A stretch of DNA of 26,094 nucleotides from IMG/VR virus record IMGVR_UViG_3300020171_001274, positions 1 through 26,094 of that record; one strand, written 5' to 3'. The stretch is from a virus. Made by a program: the position numbers and the translations under genes. The notes below the pieces were generated by a model, which worked only from the letters and a program-made list of their open reading frames with translations, made no database searches and was not told where the DNA came from. Within the stretch, counting starts at the first letter, position 1. Each line of letters starts with the position of its first letter. Positions 1 through 7,744 of the stretch are shown piece by piece.

Positions 1-1
1 A

Positions 2-298
2 GAAAAACAATTTGAAAAATATCTTAATGAAATTTTACCTGGTGAATATAAATTCGTTGGAGATTTTCAATTTATGTTGGGTAGTAAATGTCCAGATTTT
101 CTTAATGTCAATGGAAAGAAAAAATTAATTGAATTATATGGAGATTATTGGCACGAAGGAGAAAACCCACAAAATAGAATAGATTATTTTAAACAATATG
201 GTTTTGATTGTTTAGTAGTTTGGGAAAGAGAATTACAAAATTTAGATACAGTTAAAAATAAAGTATTGAAATTTAATAAATTAAAGAACTTTATCTAA
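2..298 (+). CDS. Vsr/DUF559-like endonuclease, 3' part
   Basis: The reading frame is open from the left edge of the window, so the gene is cut and its start is not visible; the first in-window ATG (74) is unlikely to be the true start. The 98 visible residues resemble the small PD-(D/E)xK-type nucleases of the very-short-patch/DUF559/EDxHD group: a G-x-K-x-P-D-F segment, then E-L-Y-G-D-Y-W-H followed by N-x-x-x-R-x-D-Y-F and a beta strand ending V-W-E-x-E-L. Proteins of this group in phages are often homing endonucleases. The gene is convergent with the next gene and their 3' ends overlap by 18 bases. The family call rests on motifs only. Confidence 0.6.
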   Translation, partial: EKQFEKYLNEILPGEYKFVGDFQFMLGSKCPDFLNVNGKKKLIELYGDYWHEGENPQNRIDYFKQYGFDCLVVWERELQNLDTVKNKVLKFNKLKNFI

Positions 299-925
299 CA
301 AAGGAAGAACTGGATGTTTACTAAAAAAATATTTTTCGTTTTGTTCATATCTTTGTTGTACTTCGGGAACACGATCACAGGTTGCTCGACTATAATGTTT
401 TACTTTTACCTTTGTTGTACATGTTAATTCATATCCCAAATTCTTCACCCTACAAAATATATCACTATCTTCAAAATTTGCTATTCCAAAATTTTCATCA
501 ATTTTTCCTACTTTATTGAATAACTCTTTTTTAATTGCCCAGAAAAAACCAGATAATCGTGCAAAATAGTCGTCGTCTTCCTTGTTTTTTGTAATTGGAA
601 ATACTATTCCGGTTTTTTTATTTTTAAAAACTTCTTCAAAATACTTAAACCAATTTGGTGTTAAAATTTCAATATCATTATCTGAAAATACTAAATATTC
701 TCCATTTGCTAATTTAGCTCCCTGGTTCCAGGCCGCTCCATTTCCATTATTTTTTTCATTTTTTATATAAATATCAGCATCTTTTTTCCATTGTTCTCCA
801 TTTTTATTATCAATTATAATAATTTCATAATCTTTAGTATATTTTTTAATACTCTTTAAACATCGGTTTGTTAAATCTACTATGTCTTTGTGGATATTAT
901 AAATTGGAATAACAATACTTAACAT
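281..925 (-). CDS. Glycosyltransferase family 2 (GT-A fold)
   Basis: A 214-residue protein beginning with the typical GT-A N-terminus (M-L-S-I-V-I-P-I-Y-N), followed by the nucleotide-sugar region ending I-I-I-I-D-N. A D-N-D at residues 82-84 sits where the metal-binding DXD motif is expected, and N-F-E-D-S-D near residue 150 fits the catalytic-base ED-type motif of GT2 enzymes. It should transfer a sugar from a nucleotide sugar in the cytoplasm; the acceptor is unknown. The start has a good SD (AAAGGAGAG) just upstream. It is one of several sugar-handling genes on this strand, which suggests glycosylation of virion or host-surface structures. Confidence 0.85.
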   Translation of the reverse strand: MLSIVIPIYNIHKDIVDLTNRCLKSIKKYTKDYEIIIIDNKNGEQWKKDADIYIKNEKNNGNGAAWNQGAKLANGEYLVFSDNDIEILTPNWFKYFEEVFKNKKTGIVFPITKNKEDDDYFARLSGFFWAIKKELFNKVGKIDENFGIANFEDSDIFCRVKNLGYELTCTTKVKVKHYSRATCDRVPEVQQRYEQNEKYFFSKHPVLPLLDKVL

Positions 926-990
926 TTATCTCTCCTTTTAATTCTTCTTAATTTGTGTCTTTTTTTATTTGACTTTTTCTTCTTTTTCAT
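919..990 (-). CDS. Possible 23-residue, very basic small ORF
   Basis: An ATG at 990 opens a 23-codon frame ending at 919 and overlapping the start of the glycosyltransferase by 7 bases. The product is almost entirely Lys/Arg with single His, Ser and Asn residues, including K-K-R-H-K-L-R-R. No SD precedes it. The overlap could allow translational coupling with the downstream gene, but a frame this short in A-rich DNA can arise by chance. Function not recognised. Confidence 0.25.
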   Translation of the reverse strand: MKKKKKSNKKRHKLRRIKRRDKC

Positions 991-1031
991 ACTATATACT
1001 AATTTTGATATTTTTAAAAAATAGTTAATTT

Positions 1032-1056
1032 GGGGAGATAATTTTTTTACCTCCCC
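1032..1056. other. Hairpin after the small-gene run
   Basis: GGGGAG (1032-1037) and CTCCCC (1051-1056) form a 6-bp GC-rich stem with a 13-base A/T loop, just past the stop of the last small gene at 1067. No clear U-tract follows on the minus strand, so it may be a weak or processing-type 3' end rather than a strong terminator. Confidence 0.4.
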
Positions 1057-1066
1057 TTATTAGTTA

Positions 1067-1243
1067 TTAAGCATAGAAGTTTCCTTTCTGACATTGACGG
1101 CATAATCCATTAACCTGATTTTCGTCTGTATAACGAATTGTGCAGAACGCACTATCGCTACAAGTTGAACAAGTTTCTGTTTTATTAGAAACCTCGTCTA
1201 TACAGGCAATGGTCTCTGAACATTTTTCACATACTATAATCAT
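1067..1243 (-). CDS. Small Cys-rich (zinc-ribbon-like) protein
   Basis: A 58-residue protein with eight cysteines. They include three CxxC pairs (C5/C8, C25/C28, C48/C51) plus C14 and C34, an arrangement that suggests one or two structural zinc sites. The start ATG has an excellent SD (GGAGAGGAGG) that lies inside the end of the upstream gene; the two genes overlap by 4 bases, so translation is probably coupled. Last gene of the minus-strand run of tiny genes. Function not recognised; small zinc ribbons in phages often bind nucleic acid or host proteins. Confidence 0.7.
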   Translation of the reverse strand: MIIVCEKCSETIACIDEVSNKTETCSTCSDSAFCTIRYTDENQVNGLCRQCQKGNFYA

Positions 1244-1404
1244 AATACCTCCTCTCCTATTTTTTTTAAAAGTTCAATCATCATTAATTGGTTCCCTATT
1301 TCACCCCAGAAGTAAAATGTATGGTTATCCAAGTCAAATCTAACTTGACAACCACAATCGTCAGCCAATCTTTGGATTAACATTACGAGAGTGTCTTCTT
1401 TCAT
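1240..1404 (-). CDS. Small hypothetical protein
   Basis: A 54-residue protein with an amphipathic start and a C-G-C at residues 18-20. The ATG at 1404 is preceded by GAGG at normal SD spacing. It overlaps the upstream gene by 44 bases and the downstream start by 4 bases, which marks it as part of a tightly packed, probably co-translated operon. No family recognised. Confidence 0.6.
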   Translation of the reverse strand: MKEDTLVMLIQRLADDCGCQVRFDLDNHTFYFWGEIGNQLMMIELLKKIGEEVL

Positions 1405-1549
1405 TTACTAACCTCACAATAAATTCATCGCAAAAGCGTCCTTCTCTAAATGGATATTCAATAATCTTGCCTGATACATTACAAACGAATGTTCCAAATA
1501 ATCTGACAAAATTATCACAAGATACGCATCTATGTTCGAAGTTTGGCAT
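1361..1549 (-). CDS. Small Cys-containing protein
   Basis: A 62-residue protein starting at an ATG with a strong SD (AAAGGAGGAG). It has a C-x-x-C pair at residues 8 and 11, further cysteines at 23 and 40, and many Arg residues towards the C-terminus. The cysteine spacing would fit a small zinc-binding fold. It lies between two other tiny genes, one base after the upstream gene and overlapping the downstream one. No family recognised. Confidence 0.6.
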   Translation of the reverse strand: MPNFEHRCVSCDNFVRLFGTFVCNVSGKIIEYPFREGRFCDEFIVRLVNERRHSRNVNPKIG

Positions 1550-1550
1550 A

Positions 1551-1724
1551 TCACTCCTCCTTTATTATCCAAATAGTAGTATGACATTCGTCTTTTTCTA
1601 TTTCGATATCAACTATTATCCGTTTTGGTCGTCTGCACTGCTTACAACAAACAAGAGCATTATGTATTTCTAATAGCGTCATCTTTCCATCATAAATATT
1701 TATCATACCCTTAATACTTTTCAT
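1551..1724 (-). CDS. Small hypothetical protein with CCxxC
   Basis: A 57-residue protein. The ATG at 1724 is preferred over an upstream in-frame start (1796) because a GGGAGG SD lies 5 bases before it, inside the last codons of the upstream gene. It has C-C-K-Q-C near residues 26-30 and another Cys at 48. Third gene of the tiny-gene operon. Function not recognised. Confidence 0.6.
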   Translation of the reverse strand: MKSIKGMINIYDGKMTLLEIHNALVCCKQCRRPKRIIVDIEIEKDECHTTIWIIKEE

Positions 1725-1726
1725 CT

Positions 1727-1945
1727 TTACCTCCCGCAGTTTTGACAAATTCGTTGATGTTTCGTTGTTTTGAGGCAAGACCCGAGGTAGCGGCAACTTT
1801 CACAAAATGCGTCCTGTCCTGAATAATCTAAGCAAAAATCCATATCGCAAACAGGGCAAGACGCTTTTAGGTTTTCATATTCGCTCGATTGTCGCTTAGT
1901 CATCTGCCTCGCGATAGCCCAGCAAGCGTCATTGACCTTGCTCAT
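1727..1945 (-). CDS. Zinc-ribbon-like small protein
   Basis: A 72-residue protein with repeated CxxC knuckles: C-P-V-C, then C about 6 residues on, C-E-S-C, a single Cys, and C-Q-N-C close to the C-terminus. Two zinc sites are plausible. The ATG at 1945 is preferred to the one at 1960 because GGAGG sits 6 bases upstream of it. Its 5' end overlaps the preceding gene by 17 bases, and its last codons carry the SD of the next gene. Function not recognised. Confidence 0.65.
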   Translation of the reverse strand: MSKVNDACWAIARQMTKRQSSEYENLKASCPVCDMDFCLDYSGQDAFCESCRYLGSCLKTTKHQRICQNCGR

Positions 1946-2102
1946 CTTCTTCCTCCACATTAAATAAGGTTAGGTTGATAGGTTGATAACCAACACAATT
2001 GCGATTGTTTTCTTTGTCCAAAGTACAACTAACGCAATCCCCCCAGCCGTTTACATAGAAACGCTGAGTTGGTCTGAATATCTGGTAAAAGCAGCGTTTC
2101 AT
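1929..2102 (-). CDS. Small Cys-containing protein, first gene of run
   Basis: A 57-residue protein beginning M-K-R-C-F-Y, with C-V-S-C at 23-26 and an acidic C-terminus. The start has a near-perfect SD (AAAGGAGG) 6 bases upstream. It is the first of six overlapping tiny genes on the minus strand and probably opens their operon: the space before it (2103-2161) contains a short palindrome and a boxA-like GTTCTTTGTTAAG. No family recognised. Confidence 0.6.
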   Translation of the reverse strand: MKRCFYQIFRPTQRFYVNGWGDCVSCTLDKENNRNCVGYQPINLTLFNVEEEDEQGQ

Positions 2103-2133
2103 GGCTTCCTCCTTTCTATGCTTATTTTGACCG

Positions 2134-2147
2134 GTTAAGGTCTTAAC
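2134..2147. promoter_or_regulatory. Short palindrome upstream of small-gene operon
   Basis: GTTAAG-GT-CTTAAC is a 6-bp inverted repeat with a 2-base centre, lying 32 bases before the first small gene of the run. It could be an operator for a dimeric regulator. On the minus strand it directly follows GTTCTTTG, which resembles a Gram-positive boxA core. No convincing -35/-10 pair was seen here. Confidence 0.35.
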
Positions 2148-2161
2148 AAAGAACTTCTAAT

Positions 2162-3076
2162 TTATTTAAATCCACAAATAGTTAATATATCTTGAATCCG
2201 GTTTCGGTAAATGTGATATCTCTTTGAATGTTCTAATCCTCTTATTCTTATAACTTCTCTTTTTTCTGGATATTTCAAATAATAATCTTTAAGTTTTAAA
2301 AATTCATCAACTGTATCATAATATATTTTGCCAATTTTATTTGGATATAATTCTTCACATCCTGGAAATCTCTTACATAAGCTAAATCCTCCACAATTTG
2401 CTATAACATAATATCTACTAGATGTATACTTTTCAACTTCCCAAGTATATGAAATATCTAAACATATTTTTGCTGAACCATATATTTTAGGCATTTCTCT
2501 ATATACTCTCATTCTCTCATCTATCTGTCTTTCGTTAATAATAGTAACTGGTGTTTTTTCTATTATTTGTTTTATTATAGATCCTCTTAAATTCTTTGGA
2601 TCGTCTGATACTAATCCTATGTAAACTATATCGTTATCGTATTTTTTATCAAATTGTATTTCAGTAACTGGTGTTCCTGCCATTGCTACAAAATAAGGTT
2701 CGACCCCTATTTTTTGTTTCCAATATTCTTTTTGAGAATCGTTAGAAACGAACATATAATCAATATAATCTTTCAAATCGATATTTAAGACATTGTCATT
2801 TCTATCATCTACATAATCTGCATACCAAAATGCAATTTTACCTTTCATAACTTCTCTTATTTCTTTATAATAATTTTGGTAAAAAACATCTGTTAACCCA
2901 TATATTAGTAAATCTGGTTGATAATTACGAACTTCATTAATTACCTGTTCTTTATTAAAATATCTTAAATCAATTTCATAATAATCAATGTCTAATTCTT
3001 CCATTGCTATTCTTATTCCTTTCCAATGTGTACAATCTGGTTCTGATCTTTGTGCTGCTAATAATGCTATTTTCAT
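2162..3076 (-). CDS. CgeB-like GT-B glycosyltransferase
   Basis: A 304-residue protein. The N-terminal half is a Rossmann-like domain (M-K-I-A-L-L, then Q-P-D-L-L-I-Y-G near residue 55). The C-terminal half has the pattern of CgeB/glycosyltransferase family 1-like domains: I-V-Y-I-G near 150, Y-G-S-A-K-I-C-L-D-I near 200, then Y-Y-V-I-A-N-C-G-G-F and a terminal region containing R-G-L-E-H-S-K-R-Y-H. CgeB-type enzymes are thought to glycosylate surface structures such as spore coats; the donor and acceptor here are unknown. Its start overlaps the stop of the methyltransferase gene by 4 bases (ATGA), so the two are probably translationally coupled. Confidence 0.75.
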   Translation of the reverse strand: MKIALLAAQRSEPDCTHWKGIRIAMEELDIDYYEIDLRYFNKEQVINEVRNYQPDLLIYGLTDVFYQNYYKEIREVMKGKIAFWYADYVDDRNDNVLNIDLKDYIDYMFVSNDSQKEYWKQKIGVEPYFVAMAGTPVTEIQFDKKYDNDIVYIGLVSDDPKNLRGSIIKQIIEKTPVTIINERQIDERMRVYREMPKIYGSAKICLDISYTWEVEKYTSSRYYVIANCGGFSLCKRFPGCEELYPNKIGKIYYDTVDEFLKLKDYYLKYPEKREVIRIRGLEHSKRYHIYRNRIQDILTICGFK

Positions 3077-3723
3077 TTTTTAATGTAATATAATTTACCT
3101 CCATTTACATTCCATTCTCCATCTTTAAATATAGTACCTAAAAATTTAAGATAATCAGATTCATCAACATAACTGGTTTGCCAAATATTTTCAATATCGT
3201 CAATTATAATTAAACCTCCTTTAATCAATCTATCTCTAAACCAATCAAATTCTTCCATAACTATATCTTCATAATGTTCTCCATCTAAAAATACTAATCC
3301 AAATTTATAATCCATTTTTTTCTCATCATACCAGAATTCTATTGATTCTATTTTATCCATGAAATCTTTACTAGTCATTCTCCAATGACAATGTAATAAA
3401 TCATTATTGAATGCAAATGTATTTAAAGTCATCATTCCATTTCTATAACATTGTTCATCATAATCAAAAAGTCTTCCTCTAGAATCCATATCTGTCGTTG
3501 CTCTATATGGTTTAGTTCCGTAAGGATCTACTGTAAATAACCATCTTTTCTTATTACTTTCTTTTATAGCATCTAATAGTTGTATACCAGAATTTCCTTC
3601 TCTAGTACCTATCTCACAAAAAATATAATCTTCATTTATATTTTTAGATATTTCTAATGCTCGTTCTCTAAAATATTCAAGACCTGGAATTTCATTACTA
3701 CTCTTGATATAATTTTTTTTCAT
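3073..3723 (-). CDS. Class I SAM-dependent methyltransferase (MT24-like)
   Basis: A 216-residue protein. C-E-I-G-T-R-E-G-N-S-G at residues 36-46 is the glycine-rich SAM-binding motif I; T-V-D-P-Y-G fits motif II; L-V-F-L-D-G-E-H-Y followed by G-G-L-I-I-I-D-D matches the Methyltransf_24 family, which often modifies sugars or other small acceptors. It lies between glycosyltransferases, overlapping the upstream one by 26 bases and the downstream one by 4, so methylation of a glycan is a reasonable guess. The exact substrate cannot be read from sequence. Confidence 0.8.
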   Translation of the reverse strand: MKKNYIKSSNEIPGLEYFRERALEISKNINEDYIFCEIGTREGNSGIQLLDAIKESNKKRWLFTVDPYGTKPYRATTDMDSRGRLFDYDEQCYRNGMMTLNTFAFNNDLLHCHWRMTSKDFMDKIESIEFWYDEKKMDYKFGLVFLDGEHYEDIVMEEFDWFRDRLIKGGLIIIDDIENIWQTSYVDESDYLKFLGTIFKDGEWNVNGGKLYYIKK

Positions 3724-4417
3724 AAAAAAGTGTTTTTAAAATAACATTTGTATCCCATTTATTAAAATGATCTCTTTCCCAATTTTCTGATTTTTTAAAA
3801 TATTCTGGAAATCCTATTTTTCTTATATCATGATCTATAAATAATTTCATTCCGTGTTTTAATGCCTTATATGCTAATATCCAACAATCACCACTATACC
3901 ACTTATCCATATCTTCTTCAAATTTTATTTCTTTTAATCTTTTAGAAGGAAACATTGCAAAATTAATTTCGTATCCATTCCAATTTATTTCTTCAAGTCC
4001 ACTTTTAAGATCTTCTTTTAAATCGAAAGGTTTTAAACAACCTTCTCGATATTCTTTAAATGTAGGTCTCTTACCGCTTGTTCCTCCTGTACAAACTGCT
4101 GCATCTTCTTTATAAATCCTATACCAATTCCACATTCTTTTAAATGAATCATCTGGAATCCAAATATAATCTTGTAAAAATACTGTTAACTTTCCAGATA
4201 CCATATCAATTGCTTCATTGTATGCAGAATTTAGATTCCATACACATCCTTCTCTTGGTGGTTTTGGTTTAAAGCATTTATATCCCATTATCTTTCTATC
4301 AAGTTCATCGCCAATAATAACTTCAAAATCTTGAAAAGTTTGTCGTTTAAGATTGTCTTTTAATATATCAATTCCATATTTATTTTTAGTTAGATATATT
4401 ACACTTATTTTCGACAT
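3698..4417 (-). CDS. Glycosyltransferase, GT2/GT-A type
   Basis: A 239-residue protein starting with a GT-A-type strand (I-S-V-I-Y-L-T-K-N) and R-Q-T-F-Q-D-F-E-V-I-I-G-D, the usual GT2 N-terminal pattern. L-T-V-F-L-Q-D-Y near residue 80 stands where the DXD motif is expected, but the aspartate pair is degenerate (Q-D-Y), so the metal site may be altered. W-Y-S-G-D-C-W lies near residue 170. It overlaps the aminotransferase gene by 13 bases and the methyltransferase gene by 26 bases. Probably part of one sugar-modification operon. Confidence 0.7.
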   Translation of the reverse strand: MSKISVIYLTKNKYGIDILKDNLKRQTFQDFEVIIGDELDRKIMGYKCFKPKPPREGCVWNLNSAYNEAIDMVSGKLTVFLQDYIWIPDDSFKRMWNWYRIYKEDAAVCTGGTSGKRPTFKEYREGCLKPFDLKEDLKSGLEEINWNGYEINFAMFPSKRLKEIKFEEDMDKWYSGDCWILAYKALKHGMKLFIDHDIRKIGFPEYFKKSENWERDHFNKWDTNVILKTLFYEKKLYQE

Positions 4418-5508
4418 ATTAGAGTATTAAGCTTTTTCACCACATACTTAGCATCTTCTAATGTCATTCTAATATTAATAGGAATATATAAATATTTAGA
4501 TTCGATCTTATCCATATTTGGGCAATTTGTTTTAAACTTTTTAAATATCGTAAATTCATCATTACGAATATGGGCCATATTCGTCTCAATTCCTGCTTCT
4601 TTTAATTCTTTAGCAATCCTATCTCTATCATCTACTAATATACCTGCTAACCAATACGATCCTCCAATAATAACTGGACATTTAAGATTATTTTTATAAT
4701 ATTCACCAATTTTTTTTCTATACTTTAACCATTTATCTGAATTTTTCAATCCACTTATTGCTATACTAGCAGCTACGTCATTCATTTGAAATTTATATCC
4801 AGCTTCTTCAATATCCATTGTCATTTCTCTCTGTTTATAAGGTTGCCAATCATTTCTCATTTTAGATTCTCTATCAATCCCAAACCATCTTAATCTTTTA
4901 GCTCTTTTATATTGTTTTTTATTTCGAAGAACTAACATTCCACCATCACCAGAAGTAAAATGTTTAATAGCTTGGAATGAATAACAAATATAATCTCCTT
5001 GTTTTTCGGGTACTCCTAAACTTTGAGCAGCATCTATTATTATTGGTATTCCAAATCTTTGACTAATTTTAAAAATTTCTTTATCAATTGGTAATCCTCC
5101 TAACGTTACTACTACAATAGCTTTTGTTTTTAATCGAATCTTTGCTTTAACACTATTAGGATCTATTGTTAAATCATTTTTTATATCTACAAAAACTGGT
5201 ATCACTCCTTTTCGTAATAGTGGTATATTAGTGGCTGTACATGTCAATACTGGAACAATCACTTCGTCACCTGGTTTTAATCCCAACAAATGATAAGCAA
5301 GTTCTAAAGCTGACGATCCTGAATTTGTAGATAAACAATATTCATAATTAAATTTTTTACCAAATTCTTTTTCTAATTCTTTAGTAACTGGACCTTCTCC
5401 AAGCCAACGATTACTCATATCTTCTGGAAAAAGTTCTTTAATTTTATCTTGAATATCTTTACCATCGTAACTTGGCCAGAATAGATTAATAATCTTTTTA
5501 TTCTTCAT
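4405..5508 (-). CDS. DegT/DnrJ/EryC1 family PLP aminotransferase
   Basis: A 367-residue protein from the ATG at 5508 (an earlier in-frame start at 5541 would overlap the upstream gene). It has the family layout: T-N-S-G-S-S-A-L for cofactor phosphate binding, V-P-V-L-T-C-T-A-T-N, I-I-I-D-A-A-Q-S containing the PLP-contacting Asp, and S-F-Q-A-I-K-H-F with the Schiff-base lysine (about residue 182), followed by S-G-D-G-G-M. Members make amino sugars from nucleotide-linked keto-sugars. Here it may supply an unusual amino sugar to the neighbouring glycosyltransferases. No SD is visible. The gene starts one base after the upstream stop. Confidence 0.88.
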   Translation of the reverse strand: MKNKKIINLFWPSYDGKDIQDKIKELFPEDMSNRWLGEGPVTKELEKEFGKKFNYEYCLSTNSGSSALELAYHLLGLKPGDEVIVPVLTCTATNIPLLRKGVIPVFVDIKNDLTIDPNSVKAKIRLKTKAIVVVTLGGLPIDKEIFKISQRFGIPIIIDAAQSLGVPEKQGDYICYSFQAIKHFTSGDGGMLVLRNKKQYKRAKRLRWFGIDRESKMRNDWQPYKQREMTMDIEEAGYKFQMNDVAASIAISGLKNSDKWLKYRKKIGEYYKNNLKCPVIIGGSYWLAGILVDDRDRIAKELKEAGIETNMAHIRNDEFTIFKKFKTNCPNMDKIESKYLYIPINIRMTLEDAKYVVKKLNTLICRK

Positions 5509-5509
5509 A

Positions 5510-6274
5510 TTATTTACGTCTGCAGATAAACGTTTGACCACCTTGATTATTCACTTCATCTCTAAAACTAGAACAATAATTTCGAATTAAGTTAATGAAC
5601 ATATCACTTGGATATCTATAAACGCCGAAAATATCTGAAAATTCATGAGACAATTGTCCTTTTAATTTAATATGAATTTCTTTTCCTGGATCTACTTGTT
5701 TAAAGATATTTGCTAATTTTTCTTCCCAACTATCTTTTGGTTCATTAAATTCAATTGCTAATTCATTTTTAAACATTACTTTTAATTGATCATTATTTGG
5801 AAATTCTGATGTTTCAGAAACTAAATCTACTTGTTCTTGGATAGGTTCAGCTTGTCTTTCTATAGCACCTTCCTTTACTTTAACAACTTCTGGGTCGTTC
5901 ATTACTTCTTTTAATGTTTCTTCAAGTTGTTCTTCGGTCGGTGTATCATCTTCTGGAATTGATCCGTCTAGTACTGTAGCAGTAATATCTTCTGAAATAG
6001 TTTCTTGCTCTTCTTGTTTTTCATCAATCGCATCTAATTTTTCTTGTACTAGTTGTACTTGTTCTTTTGTTACTTCAGCTTCTAGTGGTTTTTCAACAAA
6101 ATCAGAACCTTCTTCTATAGCTTCTTGTATTGGAATACTATTTTTTGCTATTGTATTTTTTTCTTCATCTGAAAGTTTTTCACCTCTTTCTAAAGCTTCT
6201 TTTTTAGCTTTACAAAATCTTTGATGAACTGCTACATTTTTATATTCACCTCCACAAAATTCACATATCGACAT
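5510..6274 (-). CDS. N-terminal zinc finger plus acidic linker protein
   Basis: A 254-residue protein of unknown function. Residues 4-21 form a compact C-x2-C-x9-H-x3-C zinc-finger pattern, like short phage zinc fingers that read host or phage proteins or DNA. Residues 35-165 are very rich in Glu with Val/Ile/Gln spacing, probably a flexible or coiled-coil linker. The last 85 residues look like a separate small folded domain (it includes L-K-G-Q-L-S-H-E-F-S-D-I-F-G and ends near C-R-R-K). No SD is seen. It is the first gene of the four-gene run 6274-3073, which continues with the aminotransferase. Not recognised. Confidence 0.6.
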   Translation of the reverse strand: MSICEFCGGEYKNVAVHQRFCKAKKEALERGEKLSDEEKNTIAKNSIPIQEAIEEGSDFVEKPLEAEVTKEQVQLVQEKLDAIDEKQEEQETISEDITATVLDGSIPEDDTPTEEQLEETLKEVMNDPEVVKVKEGAIERQAEPIQEQVDLVSETSEFPNNDQLKVMFKNELAIEFNEPKDSWEEKLANIFKQVDPGKEIHIKLKGQLSHEFSDIFGVYRYPSDMFINLIRNYCSSFRDEVNNQGGQTFICRRK

Positions 6275-6338
6275 ATATTTTAATTTTTAAAAGATTTGAA
6301 CTTTTATTTTGAATAAAAATCTAAATTCTTTTTAAAAT

Positions 6339-6968
6339 TTATTTTAAACTATAAGCACAGTAGATTAATTGTCGGGTTTGAAAATCTATAATACTTCCTC
6401 TTTTTTCAATTAATTTTTTCAATTCTTTTTCTTTATAAATTCTAAGATGTTCTTTTGCATCATCTCCAATATTATTAATTCCATACGGTCCACTCCATTC
6501 TGGTGTTGTTAAAAATATAGTTCCATTAAAATTCAAATGTTTTTCTGCTGTTTTCAAAACTTTTTCAGGATTTTCAACATGTTCTATAACTTCACAAAGA
6601 AAAATATTATCAAATTTTTCAGTACTTTTAATATCTTCTATTTTTCCTTGAAGATAAATCGAATTTGGTAAATGGTTTCTATTTAAAAAATTATTACAAA
6701 AATCAACTGCTTTTCTACTTAAATCTATCCCTACCACCCTTCTTCCCCAATATGCATATCCTAAAGATAAAATTCCATTATTACAACCAAGATCTAATAT
6801 ACTTCCAGATTTCAATAAAGAATGAATCCATTTCGATCTATATAGATATTCCTGTACATTTAATAAATCTCCATCGTTGGGTTTATCAATATCTAAATCT
6901 TCATAATGTTTTTCATCAAACCGTATTTTATTTATGGAAAATATGTTTCCAAATTTTATACCCATCAT
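6339..6968 (-). CDS. Class I SAM-dependent methyltransferase (MT11/23-like)
   Basis: A 209-residue protein. L-D-L-G-C-N-N-G at 58-65 is SAM motif I, V-V-G-I-D-L-S near 78-84 is motif II with the acidic ribose-binding residue, and L-C-E-V-I-E-H-V-E-N-P near 124-134 is the post-motif typical of UbiG/Methyltransf_11-23 enzymes. Small-molecule or sugar methylation is likely; the substrate is unknown. The start overlaps the end of the membrane peptidase gene by 41 bases; an ATG pair (M-M) opens the frame and no SD is evident. Confidence 0.8.
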   Translation of the reverse strand: MMGIKFGNIFSINKIRFDEKHYEDLDIDKPNDGDLLNVQEYLYRSKWIHSLLKSGSILDLGCNNGILSLGYAYWGRRVVGIDLSRKAVDFCNNFLNRNHLPNSIYLQGKIEDIKSTEKFDNIFLCEVIEHVENPEKVLKTAEKHLNFNGTIFLTTPEWSGPYGINNIGDDAKEHLRIYKEKELKKLIEKRGSIIDFQTRQLIYCAYSLK

Positions 6969-7326
6969 TTTTAAATTTAGAATTTGGAATGATATTAATG
7001 ATAGCTAAAATTAAATTAGTCCAAAATAATACTTTCAAAAAAGAAAATTCTTTTATATTAAATAACAATAGAACAAATAAAGCTAATAAAATATTAATAA
7101 TAATTCCAGAGGCGTTGACTATAATATAATCTCTATCTGTAGTTAATTGAATAGGAACTGATTTTGGTCCCGTTAATGTAAAATGTTTAAACGGGTTTAA
7201 ACTACTTCTACCTTGATTTTTTGCTGTATCATCACCCAAATAACTAGCTACTTCAGAATGTCCTATTTCGTGAACTATTACTGAAATTAGATAAGCAATT
7301 ATTATTTGAATGATTAAAATAAACAT
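6928..7326 (-). CDS. M50 (site-2 protease-like) membrane metallopeptidase
   Basis: A 132-residue, strongly hydrophobic protein. Residues 1-18 form a membrane segment running into H-E-I-G-H (19-23), the zinc-binding HExxH motif. G-R-S-S-L-N-P-F-K-H (39-48) matches the G-x-L-N-P-x-x-H motif of the M50 family. N-A-S-G-I-I-I-N starts a second membrane segment (about 70-90), and N-I-I-P-N-S-K-F-K-N-D-G (111-122) is the NxxPxxxxDG third zinc-ligand motif. All catalytic parts are present, so it is probably active. It would cleave a membrane or near-membrane substrate. It is a minimal form of the family, and its start shares one base with the upstream stop (TAATG). Confidence 0.85.
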   Translation of the reverse strand: MFILIIQIIIAYLISVIVHEIGHSEVASYLGDDTAKNQGRSSLNPFKHFTLTGPKSVPIQLTTDRDYIIVNASGIIINILLALFVLLLFNIKEFSFLKVLFWTNLILAIINIIPNSKFKNDGYKIWKHIFHK

Positions 7327-7679
7327 TATAATATTTTAATTAAAGTATCCATCAAATCAATAAAATCTTTGACTTTTTCTAGTTTAATAAATTTCTTATC
7401 AGATAATACTTTAATTAATTCAAAAGCTTGTTTTCCTTTATCCTTAGATTGCTCTTGGATATAAACTGGATAACTCTGACGAATTATTTCTGGATAATAA
7501 TATTCTGTCCAATATCCCCAACAAGTAGGATTGTTAGTTATGCTCTGACTAGCATTTATACCAACACTTACACTATTCGAGTTTGTGTCTTCATAATCGT
7601 AAGCGGTTTTACTAATAATATTTAAGGAACTAGAATCAATACTTCTATCAAGTATCGACATTATTTCTTTTTTCTTCAT
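7326..7679 (-). CDS. Hypothetical protein
   Basis: A 117-residue protein of unknown function. The first 30 residues are polar and helical, the middle is rich in Ser/Asn/Tyr/Trp (including W-G-Y-W-T-E-Y-Y-Y), and the last 40 residues are Lys/Leu/Ile-rich helices. Its stop and the membrane-peptidase start share one base (TAATG), so the two products are probably made together, and it could be a partner or substrate of the peptidase; this is only inferred from context. No SD is seen. Confidence 0.5.
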   Translation of the reverse strand: MKKKEIMSILDRSIDSSSLNIISKTAYDYEDTNSNSVSVGINASQSITNNPTCWGYWTEYYYPEIIRQSYPVYIQEQSKDKGKQAFELIKVLSDKKFIKLEKVKDFIDLMDTLIKIL

Positions 7680-7744
7680 TTTTTTTACTTATTATTTTCT
7701 AAATAAGGGAGTTAGACTACCTTACTGAGTTATAAATAAGTTGA

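Noticed and set aside
6665-7129. A 154-codon plus-strand frame
   Set aside because: It runs opposite a methyltransferase and an M50 peptidase with intact motifs; its product is low-complexity Ile/Tyr/Asn-rich, a shadow of AT-rich DNA.
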